Assembly: GCF_900111825.1 (NCBI RefSeq)
Contig: NZ_FOJM01000004.1
Location: 246,197-310,196 of the forward strand
DNA from: Pedobacter suwonensis
Lineage (GTDB): Bacteria; Bacteroidota; Bacteroidia; Sphingobacteriales; Sphingobacteriaceae
Direction of reading: 5' to 3'
Length of the DNA: 64,000 nucleotides
Positions within the stretch are counted from its first letter, which is position 1. Each line of letters opens with the position of its first letter. The notes under the pieces are model-generated. The model searched no databases, had not been told where the DNA came from, and saw nothing but the letters and a program-made list of their open reading frames with translations. Positions 31,430 through 41,042 of this stretch are shown here, piece after piece. The position numbers and the translations under genes were made by a program.

Positions 31430-34400
31430 ATGAAAAAACTCTTTACCTCGCTTGTTTTTCTCTGCATCTTACTTATTGGATTACCTACTTTGGCCCAGGT
31501 AAAAACCATAACAGGCAAAATCACTTCATCTGATGACGGAGGTCCGTTACCCGGAGTAAGTATAAAAATTAAGGGAACTGCAACAGGTACCTCAACTGAT
31601 AGTAATGGCGCTTTTACCATTCAGGCACCTTCGCCAAGCTCGGTACTCTTAATTAGTTTAATCGGATATAAAACCCAGGAAATTACCGTTGGCAGTAAAA
31701 CCACGGTTAATGCAGTGCTGGCTTCTGATGCGCAAGAGTTACAGGAAGTAACCATTTCTACTGCTTTAGGTATCACCCGGCAGGCAAAATCGTTAGGTTA
31801 TGCCGCACAAACTGTAGGCAGTACTGATTTAAACTATAATCACCAACCCAATCTGCTTAATGCATTGCAGGGTAAAGTAGCAGGAGCAACCATATCGAGT
31901 ACAGGTGGTGGTCCGGGCCAGGGGGCAAGTATCCGAATAAGAGGAGTAAACTCCATTGATCCGAACATTTCGGGAGATCCTTTATATGTAATTGATGGGG
32001 TACAGATTGATAACTCAACCTCTACTATTGGTGCAAATCCTGATGGGACAGCATTTGGTTCTAGAGGAGTAACAAACAGGGCATCAGATATTAATCCTGA
32101 AGATATTGAAACCATCAATATTTTAAAAGGAGGCGCCGCCACCGCACTTTATGGCCTAAGGGGAGCCAATGGCGTTGTAGTTATTACCACGAAAAGGGGG
32201 AAACAAAATGGTGTTAGTATAAACTTTAATAGCAGTTATGGCCTTGATGAGGTTTTGAAATCGCCAGATGTTCAAACAGAATATACCCAAGGCGTTCTGG
32301 GGGTTTATACCAATCCACCGGGTGGTATCGGACCAGGCTGGGGACCAACTATTGCCGAGGCAAAATTAATCGATCCAACACATCCCGATCAATTATTCAA
32401 TAACTACGACCGCGCATTTGGTACCGGTCAGCAGGTAAAAAATTCTTTATCGGTTACCGGCGGAAGCGATGCTATAAAATTTTTCTCTTCCATTTCGCAG
32501 CTTTATCAAAAGGGGATGATGCCGAATACCGATAACAAAAATTTCTCTGGAAGATTGAATACCGACTTTACCATCAGTCCGAAATTTAAGGCATCAGTAA
32601 ACATGAATTTTACCAATTCGGGTGGTTATACCTATAGCGCAGATCGATTTGGCGAAAGCCTTGCTTACTGGTCGCCACGCTATGATGTTGCCGATTATCA
32701 GAATCCGGATGGATCACAAAAATATTTCGGAACCAATAACCCGATTTGGGGTACTGCAAATAATAGGTTCAAAGGTGATGTTAACCGTTTTATTGGTGGG
32801 GCAAGTTTGAGTTACGATCCTGCCAAATGGCTTAATTTTTCTTACCGTTTAGGGGTGGATACCTATGGTGATAACCGCGTTCGCACCGCACGTGGTCCAA
32901 TGTATGCCACCGAAGCCATGTATGATAATGCGCAGGGCTTTTATGGAGAGTATAACACCAAATTCAGAACCATCAACAGCACTTTTGTTGCCACTTTTAA
33001 TACAAAACTAACTGACGATATCACCGGAACATTAAGGATTGGACAAGAAGTCTACGACCGTAAGTCGAAAGATGTGGGTACTTTGGGCAGTATCCTTGGG
33101 GTATATAATTTCTTTAATTTAGCGAATGCTGGTGTGTTAACCCCTACGCAAACACTAAAACAAAAAAGATTGGTAGGTTATTTTGGAGAGGCCACTTTCG
33201 ATTATAAAAATTACCTTTTCCTAACCATTACTGGAAGAAATGATATTACCTCAACGCTTCCTAAGGCAAGCAGGTCCTTTTTTTATCCTTCTGCCAGTTT
33301 AAGTTATGTATTTTCCGATCAGTTTAAATTACCCGCTGCCATTAGTCAGGCCAAATTGCGCTTATCTTATGCCAGGATCGGTAAGGATGCATCAGAATAT
33401 TCTACCTTTACAGGCTATACACCTTATACTTCTTTGCCAACCGGTACCGGAGGTTTAACAATTGCTCCAAATCTTGGTAATTCCGAGCTTCGTCCGGAGT
33501 TTACCAATACTTATGAAGCGGGTTTGGAAATGTCGTTCTTTAAAAGCCGTTTAGGTTTTGATTTAACATACTATTATTCATTAAGCAAGGATCAGATTAT
33601 CCAAACACAGGTGTCGTCTGCCGTCGGTTATGTAACCAAATCGATCAATGCAGGCGATATCAGGAACAGAGGAGTGGAGCTGGTATTGAATGGTAAACCC
33701 ATTGTATCAAAAGATTTCAGATGGGATGTAAATGTTAATTTTTCTGCAAATAGGAATATGGTATTGAGCATGCCTAACGGAATATCAGAAATTGTATACG
33801 GTGCCGCAAGGGGGTATGGCAATGCCGGGGTAACCATGAAGTTGATTAAAGGTCAACCTTATGGTAATATTTACGGTAGTTATTTTAACCGCTATTATGG
33901 CAATACACCAGAAGATCCGGTTGTGCTTGATAAAAGCCTTCCATTGCTGATCGGTGCAAATGGTTTCCCTAGCATTTCAGGAGGAAAGCAGAAACTGTTG
34001 GGTAACTCGCAACCGAAATATATTATCGGTATGGGCAATACCTTCAGGTACAAAGATTTTAGTTTAAATGTATTGTTTGATGCACGTTTGGGATTTGAAA
34101 AATACAACTGGCTGGAAGATTTTTATTCGGCTTTCGGATTACCTGATTATACTGCTGACAGAAGAACCGTAAAAGTATTTGATGGTGTCCTGGCCAACGG
34201 TCAGCCGAATACAAAACCGGTATACATGGGCCAAAGGATAGGGCCTGACGGCGTTGATTATGGCGAAGGATATTACCGCATTTACTACCGTAACGTTTCT
34301 GAACCTTTTGTAAGCGATGCCTCCTGGGTACGTTTGCGCTCTGCCAGTTTAACCTATAGCTTACCAACAAACTGGTTGCCTGCAAAAACGATCAAAAATG

Positions 34401-34564
34401 CTTCGCTATCAGTTACCGGAAATAATTTATGGCTGTGGACGAAATATTACGGAGTTGATCCTGAATCAAGCTCTTATGATGCTGGTAGTAATAACGATGG
34501 TTCTGCTGGTTTTACCTATCCATCGGCCCGTACAATCATGTTCACACTTAATGTTGGTTTTTAA
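31430..34564 (+). CDS. SusC/RagA-family TonB-linked outer-membrane transporter
   Basis: The 1044-aa protein has a signal peptide (about 1-22), the regulatory-like domain (GKITSSDDGGPLPGVSIKIKG), a plug with GYAAQTVGSTDLNYNHQPN, RIRGVNSIDPNISGDPLYVI and INILKGGAATALYGLRGANGV, then the barrel. Its DEVVV motif is replaced by LQEVTISTALGITRQAKSLG, which marks the subgroup often found with peptidases and SusD-like_2 proteins. The SusD partner starts 11 bases downstream, followed by an S9 peptidase. A proteinaceous or peptide substrate is therefore inferred. Confidence 0.94.
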   Translation: MKKLFTSLVFLCILLIGLPTLAQVKTITGKITSSDDGGPLPGVSIKIKGTATGTSTDSNGAFTIQAPSPSSVLLISLIGYKTQEITVGSKTTVNAVLASDAQELQEVTISTALGITRQAKSLGYAAQTVGSTDLNYNHQPNLLNALQGKVAGATISSTGGGPGQGASIRIRGVNSIDPNISGDPLYVIDGVQIDNSTSTIGANPDGTAFGSRGVTNRASDINPEDIETINILKGGAATALYGLRGANGVVVITTKRGKQNGVSINFNSSYGLDEVLKSPDVQTEYTQGVLGVYTNPPGGIGPGWGPTIAEAKLIDPTHPDQLFNNYDRAFGTGQQVKNSLSVTGGSDAIKFFSSISQLYQKGMMPNTDNKNFSGRLNTDFTISPKFKASVNMNFTNSGGYTYSADRFGESLAYWSPRYDVADYQNPDGSQKYFGTNNPIWGTANNRFKGDVNRFIGGASLSYDPAKWLNFSYRLGVDTYGDNRVRTARGPMYATEAMYDNAQGFYGEYNTKFRTINSTFVATFNTKLTDDITGTLRIGQEVYDRKSKDVGTLGSILGVYNFFNLANAGVLTPTQTLKQKRLVGYFGEATFDYKNYLFLTITGRNDITSTLPKASRSFFYPSASLSYVFSDQFKLPAAISQAKLRLSYARIGKDASEYSTFTGYTPYTSLPTGTGGLTIAPNLGNSELRPEFTNTYEAGLEMSFFKSRLGFDLTYYYSLSKDQIIQTQVSSAVGYVTKSINAGDIRNRGVELVLNGKPIVSKDFRWDVNVNFSANRNMVLSMPNGISEIVYGAARGYGNAGVTMKLIKGQPYGNIYGSYFNRYYGNTPEDPVVLDKSLPLLIGANGFPSISGGKQKLLGNSQPKYIIGMGNTFRYKDFSLNVLFDARLGFEKYNWLEDFYSAFGLPDYTADRRTVKVFDGVLANGQPNTKPVYMGQRIGPDGVDYGEGYYRIYYRNVSEPFVSDASWVRLRSASLTYSLPTNWLPAKTIKNASLSVTGNNLWLWTKYYGVDPESSSYDAGSNNDGSAGFTYPSARTIMFTLNVGF

Positions 34565-34575
34565 AAAAAAATACG

Positions 34576-36006
34576 ATGCAAAAAATTATAAAATATACAT
34601 TGTACTCAGCTTTAATTGCAGCACTAGGTTTGCAAAGCTGTAAAAAAAGTTATTTTGATTCACTGTCCGACAATCCGAACCAAGTGCCAACAGCTACGTT
34701 AAGTACTTTACTGGCCACATCAACTTATAAGGCAGCAAATAACAATTATCTCATCGGAAGCATTACGGCCCCTTATGTGCAGTATACGGCTAATCCTGCC
34801 GCGAATGGTGCTGGTGATACTTATCAGGCCATCGATTTCACCACCACCTGGGATGCCCTTTATTTTGCTATGGCCGATGCCAATGAAATGAAAAAGTTAG
34901 CTGTAGCTCAAAACTCAAGCGAATATAAAGGCGTAGCTGATGTACTTATTGCTTATAACCTCACATTGGTGAATGATCTTTGGGGAGATGCACCATTTTC
35001 GGAAGCCTTTAATATCAATAACCTAACACCGAAGTACGATAAACAACAGGATGTTTATAATCAGGCCATAGCACTTTTAGATGAAGCTATTTTGGAACTT
35101 GCCAAAACAGATGCAACTGTTAAATTGGCGCCAACCAGCGATTTAATTTATGGTAAAAGCACAACAGAAAGAGTAAACTGGTTAAAAATGGCTTATGCTT
35201 TAAAGGCCAGGTTATTAAATAAGATTAGCAAAACCAGTGCCTATAACCCTACGGCTGTGTTGGCCGCATTGGGCAGTTCTTTTACAGCTAATACAGATGA
35301 TGCCATTATGGCTACCTTTAAAGAGCGTAATCCATGGGCAAATGTCGCATTATCCAATTCACAACAATCATTGGGAGGCTGGCTTTCTGAACAGTTAATT
35401 GATGCATTAAATGGTAAGACATTTAGCGTTTTTGATCCCCGTATAGAAAAGATTACCGATAAAACCATCAATAACATTTATATAGGAACGATAAACGGTG
35501 CAGGTAACAGGTTGCCTGGGGCTAATACGACAAAAGATGAATGTTATATTTCGAGAAACTCCCCATGGACCAGCGATACTTCGCCAATATTCATCGTTAC
35601 GTTTGCTGAATTGAAATTTATAGAGGCTGAAGCTTATTTCAATACCGATAAAACCAAAGCTTATGCAGCATATCTCGCAGGTATAAGTGCCAATATGGAT
35701 AAGTTTCAGGTTACTGCAGCAAATCGTGATGCTTATCTGGCAAACCCTTTAGTGAGTGTTGGTGCGGCTGCCTTAACCAAAGACCTCATTTTTAAAGAAA
35801 AGTACATTGCTACTTATTTGAATCCGGAAGCTTGGAATGATGCACGCCGTTTCGATTACCAGTACAAAGATTTTGGTATGCCTGCTAATGCAGCACTTCC
35901 TACATTCATCCGCCGGTTAGATTATACGCAAGGCGAAAGAAGTAAAAATGGCAACAATGTACCTATAGATGTTCCAAGAACAACTCGTTTATGGTGGGAT
36001 CAGTAA
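34576..36006 (+). CDS. SusD-like lipoprotein (SusD-like_2 type)
   Basis: The 476-aa lipoprotein has the acylated Cys at residue 22 (LGLQSCKKSYFD). The sequence has the pattern of the SusD-like_2 subgroup: TATLSTLLATSTYKAANN, FTTTWDALYFAMADANEM, VADVLIAYNLTLVNDLWGDA, MAYALKARLLNKISKTSAYN and FAELKFIEAEAYFNTDKT, with the C-terminal WNDARRFDYQYKDF and VPRTTRLWWDQ. It forms the ligand-binding lid for the adjacent SusC. It is translated in a different frame 11 bases after the SusC stop. Confidence 0.93.
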   Translation: MQKIIKYTLYSALIAALGLQSCKKSYFDSLSDNPNQVPTATLSTLLATSTYKAANNNYLIGSITAPYVQYTANPAANGAGDTYQAIDFTTTWDALYFAMADANEMKKLAVAQNSSEYKGVADVLIAYNLTLVNDLWGDAPFSEAFNINNLTPKYDKQQDVYNQAIALLDEAILELAKTDATVKLAPTSDLIYGKSTTERVNWLKMAYALKARLLNKISKTSAYNPTAVLAALGSSFTANTDDAIMATFKERNPWANVALSNSQQSLGGWLSEQLIDALNGKTFSVFDPRIEKITDKTINNIYIGTINGAGNRLPGANTTKDECYISRNSPWTSDTSPIFIVTFAELKFIEAEAYFNTDKTKAYAAYLAGISANMDKFQVTAANRDAYLANPLVSVGAAALTKDLIFKEKYIATYLNPEAWNDARRFDYQYKDFGMPANAALPTFIRRLDYTQGERSKNGNNVPIDVPRTTRLWWDQ

Positions 36007-36116
36007 GATAAAGCGAATGGCGTTTGGTGGAGAGCGTTTAATATACTTTTCGCCAAATGTTATTTGCCAACATTATTCGCTAAGCCCCATACGCTTAGCG
36101 CCAAACTATATGATAA

Positions 36117-38201
36117 ATGAAAAAAGCACTGTTTTTCCTTCTGGTTCTATTCTTTACCTCCAATATATCCGCACAGTCTTTTAGCTTAAAATCTGTTTTA
36201 TCTTATCCCTTTCCTACACAACTAGTCGCCTCACCCAGGGGTTCTAAAATTGCCTGGGCCGCGAACGAACAAGGAAAAAGAAATATTTACACCGCAAAAG
36301 CACCTGATTATAAGGCAGTAAAAATCACAGATTATGTGGAAGATGATGGGCAGGAACTAACCAGTTTATCTGTTTCTGCTGATGGAAAGTGGATTGTATT
36401 TGTGCGTGGAGGCGATCATGGAGGCAGAGATGGTGGGCCGGTTAATGCAAACTCATCACCAATTGCACCTAAAGTGCAGGTATTTAGTGTTTCTTTTGAG
36501 GGAGGTGATATAGTTACTTTAGGCGAAGGCGACAATCCGGTAATTTCGCCCAATAGCGACCAGGTTATTTTTGCCAAAAACGGTCAGGTGATGGTCAGTC
36601 CTGTTGATGGGACATCAGCGGCTAAAAACCTGTTTTACGCCAAAGGAATAAACGGAGCCTATAAATGGTCGCCCGACGGAAAAAAAATAGCTTTTATTTC
36701 AAACCGGAGCGATCACTCCTTTTTAGGGATTTATACTGATCAGCAAACACCTGTTAAATGGCTATTGCCTTCATTTTCTAAAGATAATACGCCGGTATGG
36801 TCGCCGGATGGAAATGATATTGCCTTTATCAGAACGCCCGGTGTTGGTGGGGAAACCGACTCCATTTTAACCAAGAAACATCAGCCCTGGGCCATATGGA
36901 CGGTAAACGTAAATACGGGTGCGGGAAAAATGATCTGGAAAGCCCCCGAAACTTTACGTGGTTCTTTCCCTTCAATTGATGGTGGCACGAACCTATTATG
37001 GGCCGACGGTAAAATTGTTTTTACCTCTTATGAGGACGGTTGGCCGCATCTGTATGCCATCAATCCAGACGGATCAAAACGCATGCTGCTCACGCCCGGT
37101 AATTTCGCTGTAGAGAACATTAAATTAAGTGCCGATAAAAAAACATTGGTTTTTGCCGCCAATAAGGGCGAAGATGCAGATGACATGGACAGGAGGCATA
37201 TTTATAAAGTTTCAGTTAATCAGGCGAATATGCAGGCCTTAACTTTAGGCAAAGGAATAGAAGCCTATCCTGTTATTGCAGCCGACAATCAAACAGTTTT
37301 TTGTCTGAGTTCAACTGCTGAAAGACCACTATTACCTGCGTTGATTACTACGGGAAAAGCGCTGGAACTCATTGGAGAATCCCTCATTCCAAATGATTTT
37401 CCACTGAAAGATATGGTGATTCCTAAACATGTGAGTTTTAAAGCTGCAGATGGTAATAGTGTTTATGGCCAGTTGTTTTCGCCAAAAAAAGTGGGTAAAA
37501 ATCAACCGGCGATTATTTATGTACACGGCGGACCGCAAAGGCAGATGTTTTTAGGCTGGAATCCGATGGATTACTATTCGATAGATTATGCGTTAAATCA
37601 GTATTTGGTTAATATCGGTTTTATTGTGCTGTCTGTAAACTACCGTTTAGGAATCGGCTATGGCTATGATTTTCATAAACCCTTAAAAGCAGGCGCACAG
37701 GGTGCGTCAGAATATCAGGATATTAAAGCCGCCGGCGAATGGCTGGCTGCACAGCCTGGTATCAACAAAGATAAAATCGGGATTTATGGTGGTTCTTATG
37801 GCGGATACCTCACCGCGCTCGCCCTTGGCAAAGATTCTAAACTATTCGCAGGAGGTGTAGATATCCATGGTGTAAATAACCGGTTTACTACTTCAGATCA
37901 GGAAGGAAGAAAACCAGCTCCGGATGCGGCACTTGCAGCAAAAGTAGCCGAACAATCATCACCGGCAAGCTATGTAAATACCTGGACTTCGCCCACATTG
38001 ATTATCCACGCTGATGACGACCGCAATGTTGCTTTTAACCAAAGTGTCGATCTCGTTAAACGTTTTGAAGATAAAAAGTTTGATTTTGAGTTTTTGGCCA
38101 TTCCGGATGATACCCACCACTGGATGAAATTTTCAAATGGTTTGAAAGTAAGCGAAGCAACGGCTGATTTCCTTAAAAGGAAGTTGATGGGTGAAAAGTA
38201 G
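36117..38201 (+). CDS. S9 family (prolyl oligopeptidase-like) exported serine peptidase
   Basis: The 694-aa enzyme has a signal peptide (about 1-20), a seven-bladed beta-propeller (residues about 25-430) with WSPDG motifs (184-188, 228-232) and a C-terminal alpha/beta hydrolase domain. The nucleophile is Ser560 in YGGSYGGY, the acid lies in HADDDRNV (residues 631-638) and the His in DDTHHWM (667/668). Such peptidases release dipeptides or cut short peptides in the periplasm. It directly follows a SusC/SusD pair after 110 bases, so it probably degrades peptides imported by that pair. No lipobox is seen. Confidence 0.92.
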   Translation: MKKALFFLLVLFFTSNISAQSFSLKSVLSYPFPTQLVASPRGSKIAWAANEQGKRNIYTAKAPDYKAVKITDYVEDDGQELTSLSVSADGKWIVFVRGGDHGGRDGGPVNANSSPIAPKVQVFSVSFEGGDIVTLGEGDNPVISPNSDQVIFAKNGQVMVSPVDGTSAAKNLFYAKGINGAYKWSPDGKKIAFISNRSDHSFLGIYTDQQTPVKWLLPSFSKDNTPVWSPDGNDIAFIRTPGVGGETDSILTKKHQPWAIWTVNVNTGAGKMIWKAPETLRGSFPSIDGGTNLLWADGKIVFTSYEDGWPHLYAINPDGSKRMLLTPGNFAVENIKLSADKKTLVFAANKGEDADDMDRRHIYKVSVNQANMQALTLGKGIEAYPVIAADNQTVFCLSSTAERPLLPALITTGKALELIGESLIPNDFPLKDMVIPKHVSFKAADGNSVYGQLFSPKKVGKNQPAIIYVHGGPQRQMFLGWNPMDYYSIDYALNQYLVNIGFIVLSVNYRLGIGYGYDFHKPLKAGAQGASEYQDIKAAGEWLAAQPGINKDKIGIYGGSYGGYLTALALGKDSKLFAGGVDIHGVNNRFTTSDQEGRKPAPDAALAAKVAEQSSPASYVNTWTSPTLIIHADDDRNVAFNQSVDLVKRFEDKKFDFEFLAIPDDTHHWMKFSNGLKVSEATADFLKRKLMGEK

Positions 38202-38312
38202 ACTTTTGTGTTTTATTCAAAGGTTTAAAACAGGGCAGCAAAATAAGGTTGGACACACATAACGATGTGTCTGCAAGATAGGATCAAAAACGGGAAGCTT
38301 TTTCATTTTCGC

Positions 38313-38602
38313 TTAAATACTTAGCGGCTCTTGCAGATTGTTTCAAAAAAATAATATATGTATTGAGTCATTAGTAACGCGATAAAAGATTGAAGTTTGT
38401 TTTGTAATCAGACCAATCCTAACGTTTATTTCGAATGAGGATTCTTTAAACATATATGGTTGTTCTGAAATTAATTTTATCGTTTTTCCGTTTTTTTGAT
38501 AAACTCATCAGCAACACGATCTCCAAACTTCTGTTGTATGAAAAAATAAACTAAGGTAATTGTTTCTTTTGCTCTTTTTGTGTAGAAAATACTTAAAGCC
38601 AT
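38313..38602 (-). pseudogene. Decayed RelE/ParE-family toxin gene
   Basis: From the ATG overlapping the antitoxin stop (TAATG) the frame reads MALSIFYTKRAKETI, then FIQQKFGDRVADEFI before stopping. The next frame continues with KTIKLISEQPYMF, FEINVRIGLITKQTSIFYRV and DSIHILFF, then TGA where the family has Trp (usual FFWDNRQEPL), then NNLQEPL. One base is missing in GAAAAACG (about 38485) and a TGG is now TGA. The total span is about 96 codons, the normal size of such a toxin. Translation was done by hand. Confidence 0.75.
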
Positions 38603-38811
38603 TATTTGCCTATCATTTCCCTGATGCCATTATATGGTATTAAATCACCTGAATCTGCTTGTTGCAAAGACTCTTTGATGCCTTCTTTTACCGCCTGAGG
38701 AATTACCTCACTTTTTTGTTCAAAAGTGATTTTCATCGCTTTTATTACTGCTTTCAAAGCAGTAAGCTGTTCCTTGTTTTCCGGGTAAACTATTAATGCA
38801 TCCATACTCAA
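38602..38811 (-). CDS. Antitoxin-like small protein (type II toxin-antitoxin)
   Basis: The 69-aa protein (MSMDALIVYPENKEQLTALKA at the start has ENKEQLTALKAVIKAMKI) is of the DUF2683-like antitoxin type in Bacteroidota: a short helical protein with KSEVIPQAVKEGIKESLQQADSG. Its stop overlaps the start of a decayed RelE/ParE toxin as TAATG. Antitoxins of this group neutralise the toxin and repress the operon. Since the toxin is broken, the antitoxin is now an orphan, perhaps kept by chance. Identification rests on the pairing as well as the sequence. Confidence 0.7.
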   Translation of the reverse strand: MSMDALIVYPENKEQLTALKAVIKAMKITFEQKSEVIPQAVKEGIKESLQQADSGDLIPYNGIREMIGK

Positions 38812-38908
38812 AATTAAAGATAATTGTTGCTATTAACAATAAAACTGGTTATACTCCAATCAAATCAATGAATGTTTACAGCTATTTTTAAGAAATACAT
38901 TTCCTTTT

Positions 38909-40543
38909 TCAAATTTTCCTTACCCTTTTTAAAATCATCAGGCTGAGTGGATTAAAAGAATAACCGCTGATATTGTTCTGTAGCATCACCACTGATTGAT
39001 CGTAGAATAAAGGGATAACCGGAGCATAATCCATTACCATCTGGTCCATTTTTCGGTACAGCTCAAAACGTTTTTCATTATCGCTTTCATAATAGCTTTT
39101 CTCAAAAAGCTGATCAAATTCTTTGTTGTAAAAAGCAGTATAATTTGGTCCGTAAGGCACTTTGTTTTTAGAGTAGAACATAGAAAGGAAATTCTCTCCA
39201 TCGCCGTAATCGGCCAGCCAGGAGCCACGGAAAAAATTGACGCTGTTTTTAGACATCAGATCCCTGAGGCTGGCGCTGGGGCTAACATCTATTTTAACTT
39301 TAATCCCGACGGCGGTAAGCTGGCCCTGAATAAACTCGATCAGATCTTTATAGGTTGTAGTGGTATTTAAGGTAACCTCTTCCATCCCTTTCCCTTCAGG
39401 GAAACCCGCTTCCACCAATAGTTTAGCCGCAAGTTTTGGGTTATAGGCATATCCACGGACGGCCAGGCTATCGAAACCGGGCATGCCTTTAGGGATAAAA
39501 CCAGATGTGGCCGAAACACCAATGCCATTTCTCAGGTACTTAATTAATCGGTCACGGTCTATGGCATAATTAATGGCCTGTCTGACTTTTTTAAAACGTA
39601 ATGGCGATTTCTTTACAATCGAAAGATTAGTGTCAACCAAAATACCAACATATTCGGTGCATAGGTAAGGGCTTTTGGTAAGCGTAAATTTTCCTTTATA
39701 CTTTGAGGTCATTTTTCCGCTTTTGGTCAGGATATCATCGCGGTAACTGCCATCTACATTATAGTAAAAATCCAGGTCCTTTTTCAGGAAGCTCATAAAA
39801 CCACTTTGTTTATCGGTAATGAAACTGGCTTTGATGGCGTCAAGGTAGGGTAATGATATTCCTTTCACATCTTTTTCAAAATAATGTTCGTTTTTTAACA
39901 GCACCAGTATCTCGCCCTCTTTCCAATATTTAAATTTAAATGGGCCGGTACCCACCGGATGGCTCCTGAAATCTTTACCATAATGCTCTACTACTTCTTT
40001 GGGAACAACAGAACAATATTGGGTAGTAAGTAAGCTCATAAAGGGCGGAAAAGGGCGTACCAGTTTAATTTGAAAAGTAGAATCGTTCAGTGCAATAAAA
40101 TTGCCCTTGTCCTTTACCTTATCACTAAAAATCCATCCGCCTGATGAAGCCACTTTTGGATCAATCAACCGATAAAAGCTATATACAAAATCGCTGGCAA
40201 CTACTTTTCGGCCTTTTCCGTTTTTAAAAATGGGGTCGTCATGAAAGTAAACATCGCTACGCAGATTAAAAGTATAGGTAAGTGCATCTTCCGAAACCGC
40301 CCAGCTTTTGGCTATGCAGGGCAGGGTTTGCAGGGATGAATCAATCTGTACCAAACCATTAAAAATCTGGTTGGTCATCCAGATGGCGTTCTGGTTTCGC
40401 GCAAAAGCCGGGTCAATTGAAGTTAAACCCTGATCGAGATTGATATTGAATACTTTCTTGTCGCTATGATGAGCATTTTCCTTACATGAAATGCAGATGA
40501 TTACATAAAAAAACCAAAATATATATTTAAATGAGCCTCTCAT
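38909..40543 (-). CDS. Peptide-type ABC transporter substrate-binding lipoprotein (SBP family 5)
   Basis: From the ATG at 40543 the product (544 residues) begins MRGSFKYIFWFFYVIICISC, a lipoprotein signal with the acylated Cys in ICISC. The family 5 pattern is complete: FNINLDQGLTSIDPAF, NQIFNGLVQIDS, LPCIAKSWAVSEDALTYTF, VASDFVYSFYRLIDP, SHPVGTGPFKFKYW, QAINYAIDRDRLIKYLRNG and VIPLFYDQSVVMLQ. These proteins bind oligopeptides or nickel in the envelope. No permease or ATPase gene is nearby. The nine extra residues of the upstream ATG at 40570 are not needed for the signal. The divergent gene at 40584 starts 40 bases away. Confidence 0.88.
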   Translation of the reverse strand: MRGSFKYIFWFFYVIICISCKENAHHSDKKVFNINLDQGLTSIDPAFARNQNAIWMTNQIFNGLVQIDSSLQTLPCIAKSWAVSEDALTYTFNLRSDVYFHDDPIFKNGKGRKVVASDFVYSFYRLIDPKVASSGGWIFSDKVKDKGNFIALNDSTFQIKLVRPFPPFMSLLTTQYCSVVPKEVVEHYGKDFRSHPVGTGPFKFKYWKEGEILVLLKNEHYFEKDVKGISLPYLDAIKASFITDKQSGFMSFLKKDLDFYYNVDGSYRDDILTKSGKMTSKYKGKFTLTKSPYLCTEYVGILVDTNLSIVKKSPLRFKKVRQAINYAIDRDRLIKYLRNGIGVSATSGFIPKGMPGFDSLAVRGYAYNPKLAAKLLVEAGFPEGKGMEEVTLNTTTTYKDLIEFIQGQLTAVGIKVKIDVSPSASLRDLMSKNSVNFFRGSWLADYGDGENFLSMFYSKNKVPYGPNYTAFYNKEFDQLFEKSYYESDNEKRFELYRKMDQMVMDYAPVIPLFYDQSVVMLQNNISGYSFNPLSLMILKRVRKI

Positions 40544-40583
40544 GCGATCAGGAATGTTATTTTTGCACAAATTAATAAATTTA

Positions 40584-41042
40584 ATGCAGATGTCTTTTTT
40601 AAACGATTTATTTATTGGCCTCGATGAAGCTAAACAGGAAGAATTGCAGGAGCGTTTAGATCTGGTAGAACATAAGACTAAATTTATGGATAAAGTGCCT
40701 GTAGCCTGTATCGATGCAAGTAATTCTCCCGTCTATCTGCTTTCAGAAGAGATTGCTTTGGCAGGCGGAATGTTGGAAGCTGATATATTAAGTGCTGTTT
40801 TCATCATTTATTATCAGCCTGGCAAAATGCTCAATGATTTAATGCGCGAAGTACCATCTGTAATGGATGCGAACTGGCCTGCGGTAAAAAACAACCGTAT
40901 TATTTTATTAAATGACGACGTAGAACGAGAACGGACCGCCGAAAATGCTGTTTCCCTGATCGAAGATATTGCTGAAATGCTGCATCCGGGTTCATTTATC
41001 TTCGGACATGAAGGTGATAAGTGGATCAGGTTTGGCGCTTAA
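40584..41042 (+). CDS. Truncated or half-size TroA/BtuF-like binding protein
   Basis: The 152-aa product (from ATG 40584; 40590 also possible) lacks a signal peptide. LVEHKTKFMDKVPVACIDA, YLLSEEIALAGGMLE, DILSAVFIIYYQPGKM and MDANWPAVKNNRIILLNDD, then LIEDIAEMLHPG, follow the C-terminal lobe of cobalamin/siderophore periplasmic binding proteins (ARVAVLEW, ELAGG, PGW..LPAVRAGRV, ALLHP). The first lobe is absent, so it is either a remnant or a separate cytoplasmic family. It is divergent from the ABC binding lipoprotein, 40 bases apart. Assignment is by pattern only. It has no transport partner here. Confidence 0.5.
   Translation: MQMSFLNDLFIGLDEAKQEELQERLDLVEHKTKFMDKVPVACIDASNSPVYLLSEEIALAGGMLEADILSAVFIIYYQPGKMLNDLMREVPSVMDANWPAVKNNRIILLNDDVERERTAENAVSLIEDIAEMLHPGSFIFGHEGDKWIRFGA

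Noticed and set aside
38254..38273. Hairpin GACACACATAACGATGTGTC after the S9 peptidase gene
   Set aside because: No T run follows it and no partner copy was found, so it was not called a terminator.
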